Below, one piece after another: positions 1-8,136 of a stretch of DNA of 38,551 nucleotides. Position 1 is the stretch's first letter. Each line of letters begins with the position of its first letter. This stretch comes from an uncultured Saprospirales bacterium (lineage in GTDB: Bacteria > Bacteroidota > Bacteroidia > Chitinophagales > Saprospiraceae), in the NCBI GenBank assembly GCA_937864265.1, contig CALMIR010000058.1:1-38551 (forward strand). Reading direction: 5' to 3'. The notes beneath the pieces are model-generated. The model saw only the letters and a program-made list of their open reading frames with translations, was not told the origin of the DNA and made no database searches. The position numbers and the translations under genes were made by a program.

Positions 1-593
1 AACGGCTCAAGGCAAGGCTCATTCAACCACAAAAAGCACTCAAAACAGCACAAATGGGTTACATTTCCACAATTTAGCGGGGCACTCGAAGTGACCCGCT
101 AAAGATGGCTTGCCAGCTCCACGTGATTTGTCATTCCGTTCCTATGAAGCACTGCAAAATCGGAAAGCACAAAGGCTTCCTTGTATCTTTTCCATTCCTG
201 CGCCTTTCCACTCCTGAACCGCGAAGCGGTAACAAAACACTAGTGGAAGACTCTATCGGCTAAAATTTTTTTAGCCCCACTTTGTGCCCTTTGTTTCTTC
301 TTGCCCCCGTCCGTTCCACTGAAGCGTATCGGCATCAGCTCATACCGCCCGGATTGATTCGGTCGGGCGGGCCGGGCAGGCGACTGCATAGGCGGGTGTG
401 GTTCACAAAAAGGTGCCAATACCTGCTTTTTTATTTACCTGCAAACAGATGAGGACACAAAGGGTGTTAGACACTAAGCTCCGATCCGTCTGAACTGGAT
501 AAGAATCCGACCCGGCTTCCACTTTCAGTGGAATTCGCCCGCCCCCGTCCGAATGGCGAATGAAATGAGACAGGCGGGGGCAAGCATCCGAAA
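1..593. other. Non-coding left flank with hairpins and short repeats
   Basis: I see no convincing gene here; the open frames are short and lack family character. The stretch contains a strong hairpin (73-103), an 8-bp AT-rich hairpin GGCTAAAA/TTTTAGCC at 258-276, and a 10-bp inverted repeat CTTGCCCCCG (300-309) / CGGGGGCAAG (575-584). GCCCCCGTCCG also occurs twice in direct orientation (303-313 and 541-551). A segment near 384-411 resembles sequence near 7945-7973 (aggcgggt-tggttca). This lies downstream of the minus-strand cyclophilin gene, so part may be its 3' region. Confidence 0.5.
73..103. other. Strong hairpin
   Basis: TTTAGCGGG (73-81) pairs with CCCGCTAAA (95-103), and CACT (83-86) pairs with AGTG (90-93). 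Only one G-A mismatch separates the two helices, and the loop is 3 nt. No T-run follows on either strand, so an intrinsic terminator is not well supported; a repeat or protein-binding palindrome is equally possible. Confidence 0.5.
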
Positions 594-1487
594 TCACCGG
601 ATCACCCGCACTTTCATCCAAACATCTTCAGCAGGGCGGTCGCCGGGATTGGTTTTTACCGCAGCGATTTTATCGATCACTTCCATTCCTTCTATCACCT
701 GTCCGAAAACCGTGTATTCCCGATCGAGAAAAGGGGTACCGCCATTTGCCAGATAAGCATCTCTTTGGGCTTTGGTATAGCGAATGCCCTTCTGAGCTTC
801 GATCCTGGCCAACATGTCTTCCGTCAATTTCTGACCTTGTACGATGTAAAATTGCGACCCGGAGGAGCGCTTTTGGGGATTCACTGCATCGCCCGTACGA
901 GCAGCGGCCAAGGCACCTTTTACGTGTACCAGACTATCCCGGAATTCCGCGTCCACCATATACCCAGGGCCACCGCTGCCCAGCGATTGGTTGGTTTTGG
1001 CGTGTCTGGAGTTTGGATCGCCACCTTGAAGCATAAAGCCGTTGATGACCCGGTGGAAGAGCAGGCTATCGTAATAGCCTTCCTCGGCCAGTTTAATAAA
1101 ATTATCCTGATGCAATGGCGTGTCGTCGTAGAGCTGAATAAGCATACTGCCGTAAGCGGTTTCCAACTCCACCAGACACTTGCTGGGAGGGGTAATGGTG
1201 ATGTCTTGTTCTGTCATTTTTGATTTTCCTTTTTCGTCAATAGCTTTTAGAGTAATCGTATAGTTGCCGGAAGCTTTGTACTGGTGATTTGGGGTGGGAA
1301 GGGTAGAGGTATTCCCGTCGCCAAAATTCCACTCATAGTTGGCCGCTTTTTGCGATTCATTTTGAAATTGGATTTGCTCCAATACCTTTTGCTCTCCAAT
1401 CATAGAAAAGCGCGCAATGGGTCTGGAGCAAGAGAAAAGATAAGACGCGCTGATCAGCAAGAGGTTGTAAAACAATGCTTTTTTCAT
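594..1487 (-). CDS. PKD-domain cyclophilin-type peptidyl-prolyl isomerase, lipoprotein
   Basis: This 297-aa protein would catalyse cis-trans isomerisation of prolyl bonds in the cell envelope. The N-terminus is a lipoprotein signal with a lipobox ending at Cys20. A PKD-type immunoglobulin-like domain follows at about residues 25-100, with the typical WNFGDG motif (53-58). The cyclophilin domain fills about 104-297; FHRV with the catalytic-type Arg146, GGDP and SGSQFYI (about 209-215) are intact. It is the last gene of an apparent minus-strand operon, 50 bp behind a second cyclophilin. PKD domains usually mediate protein or carbohydrate contacts, so the PKD part may tether the enzyme to clients; that is inference. 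Family assignment is confident. Confidence 0.93.
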   Translation of the reverse strand: MKKALFYNLLLISASYLFSCSRPIARFSMIGEQKVLEQIQFQNESQKAANYEWNFGDGNTSTLPTPNHQYKASGNYTITLKAIDEKGKSKMTEQDITITPPSKCLVELETAYGSMLIQLYDDTPLHQDNFIKLAEEGYYDSLLFHRVINGFMLQGGDPNSRHAKTNQSLGSGGPGYMVDAEFRDSLVHVKGALAAARTGDAVNPQKRSSGSQFYIVQGQKLTEDMLARIEAQKGIRYTKAQRDAYLANGGTPFLDREYTVFGQVIEGMEVIDKIAAVKTNPGDRPAEDVWMKVRVIR

Positions 1488-1537
1488 AATCAGGTGTATT
1501 GAAAACGGATGATTTTTGTGATTTTTGAGAATTTGTT

Positions 1538-2179
1538 TTACAAAATACGGATTTTCATGCGAATATCCTGCATGGGGCGATTGCGCGGATCCGTTGGTTG
1601 GGAGGCAATTTTTTCAATCACTTCGATCCCTTTCACCACCTCGCCAAATACGGTGTAGTCATTGTCCAGAAAAGGTGTTCCACCGATTTCTTTGTACAGC
1701 GCTCGTTGTTGGGGGTTGTACTTAATGCCTTTTTGGTGCTCGATTTGATCCAGCATAGCATCGTCAAAAACCTGACCCTCCACGATGTAAAACTGAGAGC
1801 CGGAAGATTCCTTGCCTGGGTTCACATCATCGCTCAGACGGGCCGCAGCCAGAGTGCCTTTGAGGTGGGGAGCGCCGATTTCGGGGGCTAAGGTATATCC
1901 CGGGCCGCCCATGCCCAGCGGTTGCCCGGTTGGGGAATAGCGAGAATCCGGGTCGCCGCCCTGAATCATAAAGTCGGCCACCACTCGGTGAAATAAAAGA
2001 CTATCATAAAAGCCCTCTTTGGCCAGTTTGATGAAATTGTCGCGATGTTGGGGCGTACTGTTGTACAACATCACCTTCATATTGCCATACTCGGTTTCGA
2101 TCACGGCATACGTATAACCATCGGATTGGCAAGCACCAAAGGTCAAGACAAGGGCCAAGCCAATAAACAAGTATTTCAT
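1538..2179 (-). CDS. Cyclophilin-type peptidyl-prolyl isomerase, lipoprotein
   Basis: A 213-aa envelope cyclophilin. Residues 1-17 form a lipoprotein signal (lipobox TFGAC, Cys17), and the rest is one cyclophilin domain with FHRV (Arg65), GGDP and SGSQFYIV. It shares almost the whole catalytic architecture with the neighbour at 594-1487 but lacks the PKD domain. Both carry the same insertion between the FYIV and TVFG motifs (a KGI-containing helix), so the pair probably arose by tandem duplication. It lies 33 bp downstream of the 117-aa gene at 2213-2566 on the same strand, suggesting co-transcription. Prolyl isomerase activity is a family inference; the natural clients are unknown. Confidence 0.93.
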   Translation of the reverse strand: MKYLFIGLALVLTFGACQSDGYTYAVIETEYGNMKVMLYNSTPQHRDNFIKLAKEGFYDSLLFHRVVADFMIQGGDPDSRYSPTGQPLGMGGPGYTLAPEIGAPHLKGTLAAARLSDDVNPGKESSGSQFYIVEGQVFDDAMLDQIEHQKGIKYNPQQRALYKEIGGTPFLDNDYTVFGEVVKGIEVIEKIASQPTDPRNRPMQDIRMKIRIL

Positions 2180-2212
2180 GTTTCGTTTTTGTTATTTCAG
2201 CCTTTATGAATG

Positions 2213-2566
2213 CTACTCCTCTTCCAGTTCCTTAAAATACTGGATGGCTTTCTGCTTTAGCAGCCGCTCCTGTGCCTCAACGCCCTGCGACGGCACGGGC
2301 TTTTTCAACTCATAATGCGGCCAGCCGTCAGCGTCCCGGCCCTGGAAGGCATAATATCCATCAAAACTCAACAAACGACACACCGCAATGTGCATCAAGT
2401 CTTGTTTTTCTTCTTTGGTAAAATTGGTTCGCCACCGGCCCAACTCCTGAATGCCAATTAGAAACAAAATGCCATTCAAATCGGGTAGGGAGGGATGCCC
2501 CATTTTGTCTTTTACCCAATGTTGCGTTCGCAACCACTCGTAATCCAATTCCCAATCTTCCATCAC
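2213..2566 (-). CDS. Hypothetical 117-aa cytoplasmic protein
   Basis: No family was recognised. The protein has no signal peptide or membrane segment and is rich in Trp, Glu and Lys, with an amphipathic charged C-terminus. Two adjacent Met codons (2566 and 2563) could start it. It is the first gene of the minus-strand cluster with two cyclophilins (33-bp gap), and codon use looks like its neighbours, so it is probably a real gene. No function is proposed. Confidence 0.65.
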   Translation of the reverse strand: MMEDWELDYEWLRTQHWVKDKMGHPSLPDLNGILFLIGIQELGRWRTNFTKEEKQDLMHIAVCRLLSFDGYYAFQGRDADGWPHYELKKPVPSQGVEAQERLLKQKAIQYFKELEEE

Positions 2567-3032
2567 TGCTTGCTTAGTCCGGCGTTTTAAATAGCTGTCG
2601 GCGTTTCAGGCTGCAAAGGTAATGAATGTTGTGGGTTTGAAAGCAAATTTGTCCAAGACACTTTAGGGGCACTTTGACGGCGTATTTTCAAAGGAGATGG
2701 ACACCTTAAATCGTATGTGAAAGATGACTTCCCGATTTATTACACTAAGGCGCTGATATTCAATGCTGTTTTTTTTCTTTCTTGAAAATTTAACACTTTT
2801 TTCTTGGTGAGATAAAAAAAAATTCCATACATTGGGATAGCAATACAGATCGCGCTAATAAAACCCATCCGAGATTACTGAACAAACTACCTATTGTTGG
2901 AATAAGATAAAGTAAGCTAATTGCTTTATTCAGGGCTAAAAAACAACCTAACAAAACAACACATAACATTTGTTTGCTATGGCCGTGTGCTATACAAAGC
3001 CCTATATTTTTTAACCCTAATAACAACCTTAA
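2567..3032. other. Gene-free intergenic region
   Basis: This 466-bp AT-rich gap lies between a minus-strand operon and a plus-strand gene and so should carry divergent promoters. A TATATTTT sequence at 3003-3010 resembles the Bacteroidota -7 element (7 of 8 against TAnnTTTG), about 22 bp before the next start, but no well-spaced TTG is seen. A minus-strand open frame at 2790-3074 overlaps the next gene and is not convincing. Confidence 0.4.
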
Positions 3033-3251
3033 ATGCGTTTTACAGAGCAACTCCGAATGATCCAACGGCTTCACCAGAAAATTCGCTTAAAGGCCACCGG
3101 TCGGCCCGCCTCATTGGCCGGCGAATTAAACATTTCGGCAGCCACCCTTTACCGCTACCTGGACACCATGCGTGATTTGGGTGCTGAAATTGCATATTGT
3201 CCTTATCGCCAGAGCTATTACTATGAAGTGGATTTTAAGTTTGAGTTGTAG
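3033..3251 (+). CDS. Small helix-turn-helix protein
   Basis: A 72-aa protein with a DeoR/HTH_11-like winged-helix start: LAGELNISAATLYRYLDTM is a clear helix-turn-helix (about residues 28-46), followed by a DLGAEI wing and an aromatic YRQSYYYE strand. It is a paralogue of the 78-aa protein at 21772-22008 in the RiPP cluster: both run IQR...IR.K.TG.PA.LA..LN(I/V)S, then M(R/K)(D/E)LGA and SY.YE. It sits 76 bp before a lipoprotein gene that it may regulate. Such short HTH proteins with no sensor domain may bind DNA as dimers. The DNA-binding role is inferred from the motif only. Confidence 0.7.
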   Translation: MRFTEQLRMIQRLHQKIRLKATGRPASLAGELNISAATLYRYLDTMRDLGAEIAYCPYRQSYYYEVDFKFEL

Positions 3252-3326
3252 TTTTTTTCCCCACTCTCAGTCGTTGAGCGTGAGAGGGCTTAGGTTTGTG
3301 GCAACATAATTAAAAATTGTTTTATT

Positions 3327-4013
3327 ATGAAAAGTAATAGTTCCATCTTTAGCTTTGCCACATTATTATGTTTGATATTAGTAGCTGGATGCAATGGCTG
3401 TAATTCATGTGAAGAAGGAAATGTTGATTCTAAGCTGGTTATTTTTGTAGAATTGCCAAAAGAAAGCGACGGAGGCTGTTTATATGATTGGTATCCTTAT
3501 TATCAAATGATAGGTCAAGGCATAAGTCCTGTATGTTTATTTACATATGATTTCTCTAATTCTGAAAAACATTATTTGGAGTTGGAAGTTTCAGGGGAAT
3601 GCTTTGATGGGGAGTTTACAGAGACTTTTAAAGGAGCAAGGGATCCGCAAGACCCAGCAAATCATGATGGATGCATTATAACAGTATTCGGAGACATTGG
3701 AGTTATTGCTTCTAACGGTTTAGTCGATGTTTTAGCTCTTTGTGTTACAATTCCATGGAGTCAACATCATGGATTCATCGATTTTAATATTTCATTAACA
3801 TACAGAACTGTATGTACGACAGATAGCAGTTGTCCTCAATGCCAGAATGGAAATTATTACGGCTATTATAGGCATGAAGGAGTTTTAAGGTATGAAGCAC
3901 CTACAGAAGGCGAAACGGAATGTACATCACATAGCACGCTCTATTATGTAGATCGAAACCAATTTGAATATTATTTTTTGGATTGCGTTTCATCGCAAGA
4001 CTGTAAACCATAA
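3327..4013 (+). CDS. Cys-rich lipoprotein of unknown function
   Basis: 228 aa with a lipoprotein signal (LVAGC, Cys22) followed at once by a Cys-rich stretch CNGCNSC. More than a dozen further cysteines are spread through the chain, including CPQC near the C-terminus, so a disulphide-stabilised extracytoplasmic fold is likely. No family was recognised. A small hairpin (CTCTCA/TGAGAG, 3264-3286) lies between this gene and the HTH gene upstream. The AT content is visibly higher than in the efflux or RiPP genes, which may indicate separate ancestry. It is followed 10 bp later by another lipoprotein gene. Confidence 0.72.
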   Translation: MKSNSSIFSFATLLCLILVAGCNGCNSCEEGNVDSKLVIFVELPKESDGGCLYDWYPYYQMIGQGISPVCLFTYDFSNSEKHYLELEVSGECFDGEFTETFKGARDPQDPANHDGCIITVFGDIGVIASNGLVDVLALCVTIPWSQHHGFIDFNISLTYRTVCTTDSSCPQCQNGNYYGYYRHEGVLRYEAPTEGETECTSHSTLYYVDRNQFEYYFLDCVSSQDCKP

Positions 4014-4023
4014 ACGTACAAAA

Positions 4024-4821
4024 ATGAAAAAAGCACTTTTTTTGGCATTAATGACTTCCTTTTTGTGTTACTGCAAAAAAGAGCAAGTCGCAGATTCAAA
4101 TTCCAGTATTATTGAAGGTTTACTACCTGAATACAGGCAAGGAGAACTTACCCGTTTTTTGGAACTTCTACAATACGAAGAAAACGGCTCTATATTGATG
4201 TCGCATTACAACTACAACTTTTCCAGGCATCAAAAGTACTCTATCATTGGCACATTTGAGCCAGTGATGAATGTATATAGGGTTAAGCTAAATCAAGAAG
4301 TTATTCCGGTGGTCAATAAATATTTTCAGCATGATGACGATCTTTTGGAAGCAGGCTTACAAGAAGGGGCATCCATCCCCAATTATTTCAATACAAATTT
4401 GGAAATGAGCTTATTGACAGCTAACAACAGCATATTACTGACGAGTAGCTTGGCGATACCGGCTGCATTGGTGTTTGATATAGCAGAGCAGAATCCGATT
4501 TTTCAGCCGGGTACAATGATCACGTGGAATGCAGCACCTGAAAATACGCTTGGATTGTATCTTATTTTTGAGTACGCCCCGGCAGGAAACCTGCATTTGG
4601 GGGAGAATCTCAGCGAAGAAAAACAGGTTTGGTATATCAACATCCCGGATACGGGTTCTTACACGTTCAGTCAAGCAGATTTTCCTTCAAACTTGCCGGA
4701 AGAATCAGTGGTAGGAATGCGGGCCATTAGAGCTACTTATAAAGACAGTAGCACCCCCAACGGTAATTTCCGCTTTGTAGCCCATTCAGAAGTACACGGG
4801 CTGTTTGTGTTTCGGAGGTAG
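4024..4821 (+). CDS. Lipoprotein of unknown function
   Basis: 265 aa from the ATG at 4024. An upstream in-frame ATG (3964) lies inside the previous gene and would put a non-signal sequence in front of MKKALFLALMTSFLCYC, a good lipoprotein signal with Cys17. The remainder looks like a beta-rich extracytoplasmic domain with no motif I can name. The 10-bp gap suggests it is expressed with the Cys-rich lipoprotein upstream. No function is proposed. Confidence 0.7.
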   Translation: MKKALFLALMTSFLCYCKKEQVADSNSSIIEGLLPEYRQGELTRFLELLQYEENGSILMSHYNYNFSRHQKYSIIGTFEPVMNVYRVKLNQEVIPVVNKYFQHDDDLLEAGLQEGASIPNYFNTNLEMSLLTANNSILLTSSLAIPAALVFDIAEQNPIFQPGTMITWNAAPENTLGLYLIFEYAPAGNLHLGENLSEEKQVWYINIPDTGSYTFSQADFPSNLPEESVVGMRAIRATYKDSSTPNGNFRFVAHSEVHGLFVFRR

Positions 4822-4860
4822 TATAATTATCTATAAAAAACCTGGACTTACAAGAAAAAA

Positions 4861-5034
4861 GTGAATAAGAACAAGGTCTTCAAGAAAGAATTTCCTATCA
4901 GAAATCGGCCGGGGTTACTGATTGACAGTGACTTCGCCTTCGATCATGTTGTTTACTACCTAGACGATGCCCGTACAAAGCCGGCTAAGGCTTATTTTGA
5001 AAAAGACTTTGACATTATTCCTTTAAACCGCTAA
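4861..5034 (+). CDS. Possible 57-aa protein from a GTG start, or gene remnant
   Basis: An open frame from GTG 4861 to TAA 5032-5034, with an in-frame stop upstream at 4834-4836 and no ATG between. The product starts VNKNKVFKKEFPIRNRPG and ends FDIIPLNR. Its charged, non-repetitive composition looks protein-like, but I recognise no family. It sits in a gap between a lipoprotein and the TlpA-like gene and may be the 3' remnant of a decayed gene rather than a working one. Confidence 0.3.
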   Translation: MNKNKVFKKEFPIRNRPGLLIDSDFAFDHVVYYLDDARTKPAKAYFEKDFDIIPLNR

Positions 5035-5082
5035 TTTGCAAATTTGACTCCAGAAACGGCAGCTAATACCAGCTTCAAGCGC

Positions 5083-5826
5083 ATGCAAAAAATACTCCTC
5101 TTCTCCCTCTTATTTTACTGGGGATATGGTCTTTCCCAGTCCCGACCGCCCGATCTCACTCCATTTCAGGATTCCGTGCAGCAGATAGAAACCCTGCACT
5201 ATACGGCCACTTACCGTTTTCAGGGTTTCGGCAGCGATACCTTTGAAATTCGTTCCTTCGAGGTGTTTGCTCGACGAAACAATGCCCGCAACGGGTATGG
5301 ATTTGATTGGGAAATCGTGCAGCACGATGAGGAGATAGGAGAATCCCGATTGGTATTGACAGGCTCGGAGTTTTTCAACATAGTCAAGTCTAACCGGGGT
5401 ATTGGATACAGGGGTGGGGTTGACCGTTTTCCAGCAGGGGATTACATGGAGCACCTTCGCTGGATTACCCTATGGGATGAATTTCTGTTTGACTTTGATG
5501 GCTTATATGCACCAGCGGATGTAGATTTCCAACCAATGGACGGAGGTACGGCACTTAAAATACGCATCGATAAATACCAGGATAGAATCCTTTGTTTCCC
5601 TGCGAATAGCTGCCTGCCGGATAGAGTGGTCAATACAGTACGCAATGAAGAACTGGGTTTGGAGCAGGTAATGGAAACAAGTCTGTCCGATATTCAGGTC
5701 AATACCGTGCTTCCCGATTCCGTGCTTGTGCCGCAGTATTATTTGAACCAGGGTTATGAGTTACGACAAAAAGCGCAACGGAAAAAAGACCGGAACTGCC
5801 TGCTCAGGCGGATAGCTTGCTGCTGA
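5083..5826 (+). CDS. N-terminal part of a secreted TlpA-like protein, frameshifted
   Basis: 247 aa from the ATG at 5083, which opens a signal peptide (MQKILLFSLLFYWGYGLSQS). A longer TTG start at 5044 would mask it. The body (about 25-230) is a beta-rich domain of the kind found before thioredoxin domains in Bacteroidota envelope proteins, perhaps LolA-like. The last residues (QRKKDRNCLLRRIACC) look out of frame. From 5760 the -1 frame is open and continues directly into the thioredoxin domain at 5817-6236. Reading the A6 run at 5782-5787 as A7, or slipping -1 there, joins the two into one protein of about 385 aa. A sequencing indel, a real mutation or programmed frameshifting are all possible. 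Confidence 0.75.
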   Translation: MQKILLFSLLFYWGYGLSQSRPPDLTPFQDSVQQIETLHYTATYRFQGFGSDTFEIRSFEVFARRNNARNGYGFDWEIVQHDEEIGESRLVLTGSEFFNIVKSNRGIGYRGGVDRFPAGDYMEHLRWITLWDEFLFDFDGLYAPADVDFQPMDGGTALKIRIDKYQDRILCFPANSCLPDRVVNTVRNEELGLEQVMETSLSDIQVNTVLPDSVLVPQYYLNQGYELRQKAQRKKDRNCLLRRIACC

Positions 5827-6236
5827 ACTTGCTTCTTGATACGCCCATGCTACTGGCAGTAGGGGACAGCGTCAGACTCCGAGATTTGGCAACTGGCCGA
5901 TTTTTGGTACTCGATTTTTGGTACATATCCTGCGCACCATGTATGAAAGCCCTGCCACAAATGCAGCCATTAGCGGATAAATATCAGGATAAAGGGGTGA
6001 GCGTGATAGGGATCAACAGCTTTGATCAAAATAATAAAACGGCCATTGTTCAAAAATTGCGAGACAAAGGGATTGTCTTTCCGACCCTGTTTTCCAGCCG
6101 AAGTCTGGTGGATCAGTTGGGGTTCAACGCCTTTCCGCGCTACCTCATTATAGCCGATAAAACCCGCCTGCTCTTCTCCGGTTTTGGAACAATAGCCGAT
6201 TTGGATGGGGTGTTGTCTGAGCAATTGGGGCATTGA
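5817..6236 (+). CDS. Thioredoxin-like (TlpA/ResA) domain, C-terminal half of split gene
   Basis: The 139-aa frame holds a complete thioredoxin fold with the redox motif C-A-P-C in LDFWYISCAPCMKALPQ, followed by a cis-Pro region (FNAFPRYLIIAD). TlpA/ResA proteins are extracytoplasmic thiol-disulphide reductases. As it stands this frame has no signal peptide, so a free product would be misplaced in the reducing cytoplasm. The frame is open upstream to 5760 (after a TGA at 5757-5759) and encodes a plausible linker (RPELPAQADSLLLNLLLDTP), supporting that it was continuous with the gene at 5083. Initiation at 5817 overlaps the end of that gene. Confidence 0.8.
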   Translation: MLLNLLLDTPMLLAVGDSVRLRDLATGRFLVLDFWYISCAPCMKALPQMQPLADKYQDKGVSVIGINSFDQNNKTAIVQKLRDKGIVFPTLFSSRSLVDQLGFNAFPRYLIIADKTRLLFSGFGTIADLDGVLSEQLGH

Positions 6237-6261
6237 ATGTACCCGTCGCCATCAATATTTC

Positions 6262-6345
6262 TGGCTGCAAATAACGTTTAATCAGCCAAAACGGCTGTTT
6301 TTTACCTTGTTTTGGCTGCAAATGTTTTTTTAACAGCCAAAACGG
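6262..6345. repeat. Two tandem palindromic elements upstream of an ATPase gene
   Basis: Two 33-bp copies (6262-6294 and 6313-6345, period 51) start TGGCTGCAAAT and end CAGCCAAAACGG. Each is an imperfect palindrome, TGGCTG facing CAGCCA. The first half of the spacer differs between copies while the arms are kept. They end 2 bp before the -7 element of the ATPase gene, a typical operator position. Confidence 0.75.
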
Positions 6346-6347
6346 TG

Positions 6348-6355
6348 TATTTTTG
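6348..6355 (+). promoter_or_regulatory. -7 promoter element for the ATPase gene
   Basis: TATTTTTG matches the Bacteroidota -7 consensus TAnnTTTG at every fixed position and lies 17 bp before the ATG at 6373. No good TTG is seen at the -33 distance, where the second palindromic repeat lies instead, so transcription may depend on or be blocked by a protein bound there. Confidence 0.5.
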
Positions 6356-6372
6356 TTCAAATGTGATCAAAA

Positions 6373-7812
6373 ATGGAGGCAGATCGATTTTTTATTGGCA
6401 GACAAAAAGAAATCCTGGAACTGAAGCGGATCTACCAAAGTCCGAAACCGGAATTTTTGGTGGTCTATGGCAGACGAAGGGTTGGTAAAACTTTTCTCGT
6501 GCGGGAGTTCTTCAACTACCAATTCGATTTTCAAGCATCCGGCTTGGCAAACGCCACAACTGCCCAACAGTTGTTCAATTTCCATTTATCACTCAATCGC
6601 CAGTCCGCCTTACACTTTGAACGGCCACCCGAAAATTGGCTCATCGCTTTCCAACGATTGATGGATCACTTGGAATCCCTGCCGATCGGGAAAAAAAAGG
6701 TGGTCTTTTTTGACGAAATGCCTTGGTTTGACACAAAAGGCTCCGATTTTGTGCTAGGCTTGGAGCATTTCTGGAACGGATGGGCTAGTGCCAGAAAGGA
6801 CATCTTGCTCGTAGCCTGCGGCTCTGCTGCTTCTTGGATGACGAACGTCCTCATCAACCATACGGGCGGTTTGCACAACCGGGTTACGCAGAAAATCAAA
6901 ATTGAGCCATTTAACCTCAAGGAAGTAGAGGAGATGTTGGAACAAAAACAATGCGTTTATAATCGCTATCAAATCGTACAACTCTATATGGCACTTGGTG
7001 GCATACCGTTTTACCTCGATGCCATCAAGCCGGAACTGTCGGTTGCCCAAAACATACAGGCTCTTTTTTTTGAGAAAACGGGTATCCTGAAAAACGAATT
7101 TTTTAACTTGTACCGCTCTATTTTCAAAAAGCATGAAATTTATGAAAAAGTAGTGGCTGCTCTTGCCACCAAAAGGTACGGAATGCTGCGCAGCGAAATA
7201 GCCAATACCGCCGATATTTCCTCTGGAGGAACACTGACTAAGGTATTGATTGACCTCGAAGAAGGTGGCTTCATCAACTCCTACCCCGCGCTTGAGGGAA
7301 AGCAAAAAAACACACTATACCGCTTGGCAGACTATTACACTGCTTTTTATTTCCATTTTATCCATGAAAGCCCCTACAAGGGGAAAAACGCTTGGTTAAA
7401 TCTCATAGACAATCCCGCGCATCGAGCTTGGGAGGGCTTTACATTCGAGCAAGTTTGCCTCGACCATAGTACACAAATCAAAAAGGCATTGGGTATCGCA
7501 GCAGTATTGTCGAGAGAAGTAGCTTGGCGGGGCAACTATGAAGGTAAGTCCGCTCAGGTGGATATGGTCATCGATCGCCGCGATCAGGTCATCAATTTAT
7601 GTGAAGCCAAGTTTTCGCTCCATACGTTTACCATTACAGAAGCCTATGCCGAACAACTCCGGGAAAAAATCAGCACCTTCAAATCAGCAACAAAAACCAA
7701 GAAAGCAGTACACCTCACTCTGCTTACCACCTACGGCTTGGCACAAAACAAGCACAGCGGCGGCCTAGTCCAGTCGCATGTTACGATGAATGATTTGTTC
7801 GCAGACGAGTGA
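6373..7812 (+). CDS. AAA-type ATPase with C-terminal PD-(D/E)xK nuclease-like domain (DUF234 family)
   Basis: 479 aa. The N-terminal STAND/archaeal-type ATPase has Walker A GRRRVGKTF (Lys39, Thr40) and Walker B VVFFDEMPWFD (about 112-124). A winged-helix region follows (about 270-310). The C-terminus (about 340-470) resembles the DUF234 nuclease-like domain with D397, E411 and K413 (EAK) in PD-(D/E)xK spacing. This family is common, often mobile and scattered in Bacteroidota and archaea; its role is not settled, with proposals ranging from toxin-antitoxin-like to defence. The tandem palindromes in its promoter suggest autoregulation. It stands alone with no partner gene, and the next gene is over 300 bp away. 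Confidence 0.88.
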   Translation: MEADRFFIGRQKEILELKRIYQSPKPEFLVVYGRRRVGKTFLVREFFNYQFDFQASGLANATTAQQLFNFHLSLNRQSALHFERPPENWLIAFQRLMDHLESLPIGKKKVVFFDEMPWFDTKGSDFVLGLEHFWNGWASARKDILLVACGSAASWMTNVLINHTGGLHNRVTQKIKIEPFNLKEVEEMLEQKQCVYNRYQIVQLYMALGGIPFYLDAIKPELSVAQNIQALFFEKTGILKNEFFNLYRSIFKKHEIYEKVVAALATKRYGMLRSEIANTADISSGGTLTKVLIDLEEGGFINSYPALEGKQKNTLYRLADYYTAFYFHFIHESPYKGKNAWLNLIDNPAHRAWEGFTFEQVCLDHSTQIKKALGIAAVLSREVAWRGNYEGKSAQVDMVIDRRDQVINLCEAKFSLHTFTITEAYAEQLREKISTFKSATKTKKAVHLTLLTTYGLAQNKHSGGLVQSHVTMNDLFADE

Positions 7813-8136
7813 AAACGGGGGCTTTCGCTTGGTTTTGTACACAGTGCCTGTATGGTTCAAAAAAGCAGGGCTTATTAAAACTACAAAGGCCAATAACGCT
7901 TTGTAAGTTTTGGCTCACTTTCCTTTTGCGTGCTTCTTGCCCCACTGCAAAGGCGGGTATGGTTCAAAAAAGAGCAATATAACAGTAAGCAATAAAAAAA
8001 TCATAAACCCTGGATGCCATTTCCCACCAAAAAACCCTATCTTTGGCAAAACGGCCACGCGCCTCCAAATGCCTCATCATCCCTGCCCCAAGCCCGGTAA
8101 TGCCAATTAGACACGATCACTCATAAATACCATAGT
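7813..8136. other. Intergenic region with short repeat and promoter-like element
   Basis: This 324-bp gap has no credible gene. Two related strings, ctgtatggttcaaaaaagcag (near 7848) and gcgggtatggttcaaaaaag (near 7953), repeat within it and resemble 391-412 at the left end. TATCTTTG at 8038-8045 fits TAnnTTTG at all fixed positions, about 90 bp before the iorA-like gene, but lacks a clear TTG partner. Confidence 0.45.

Noticed and set aside
2790-3074. 94-aa minus-strand hydrophobic frame
   Set aside because: Overlaps the start of the HTH gene. Its hydrophobicity comes from AT-rich intergenic DNA, with no recognisable signal or family.
6148-6360. 70-aa minus-strand frame with repeated WLxKxxLQP
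   Set aside because: The peptide repeat is just the translation of the tandem palindromes before the ATPase gene.
7910-8110. 66-aa frame before the iorA-like gene
   Set aside because: Low-complexity Pro/Lys/Cys composition, no family character, and it contains the dispersed repeat and a promoter-like box.
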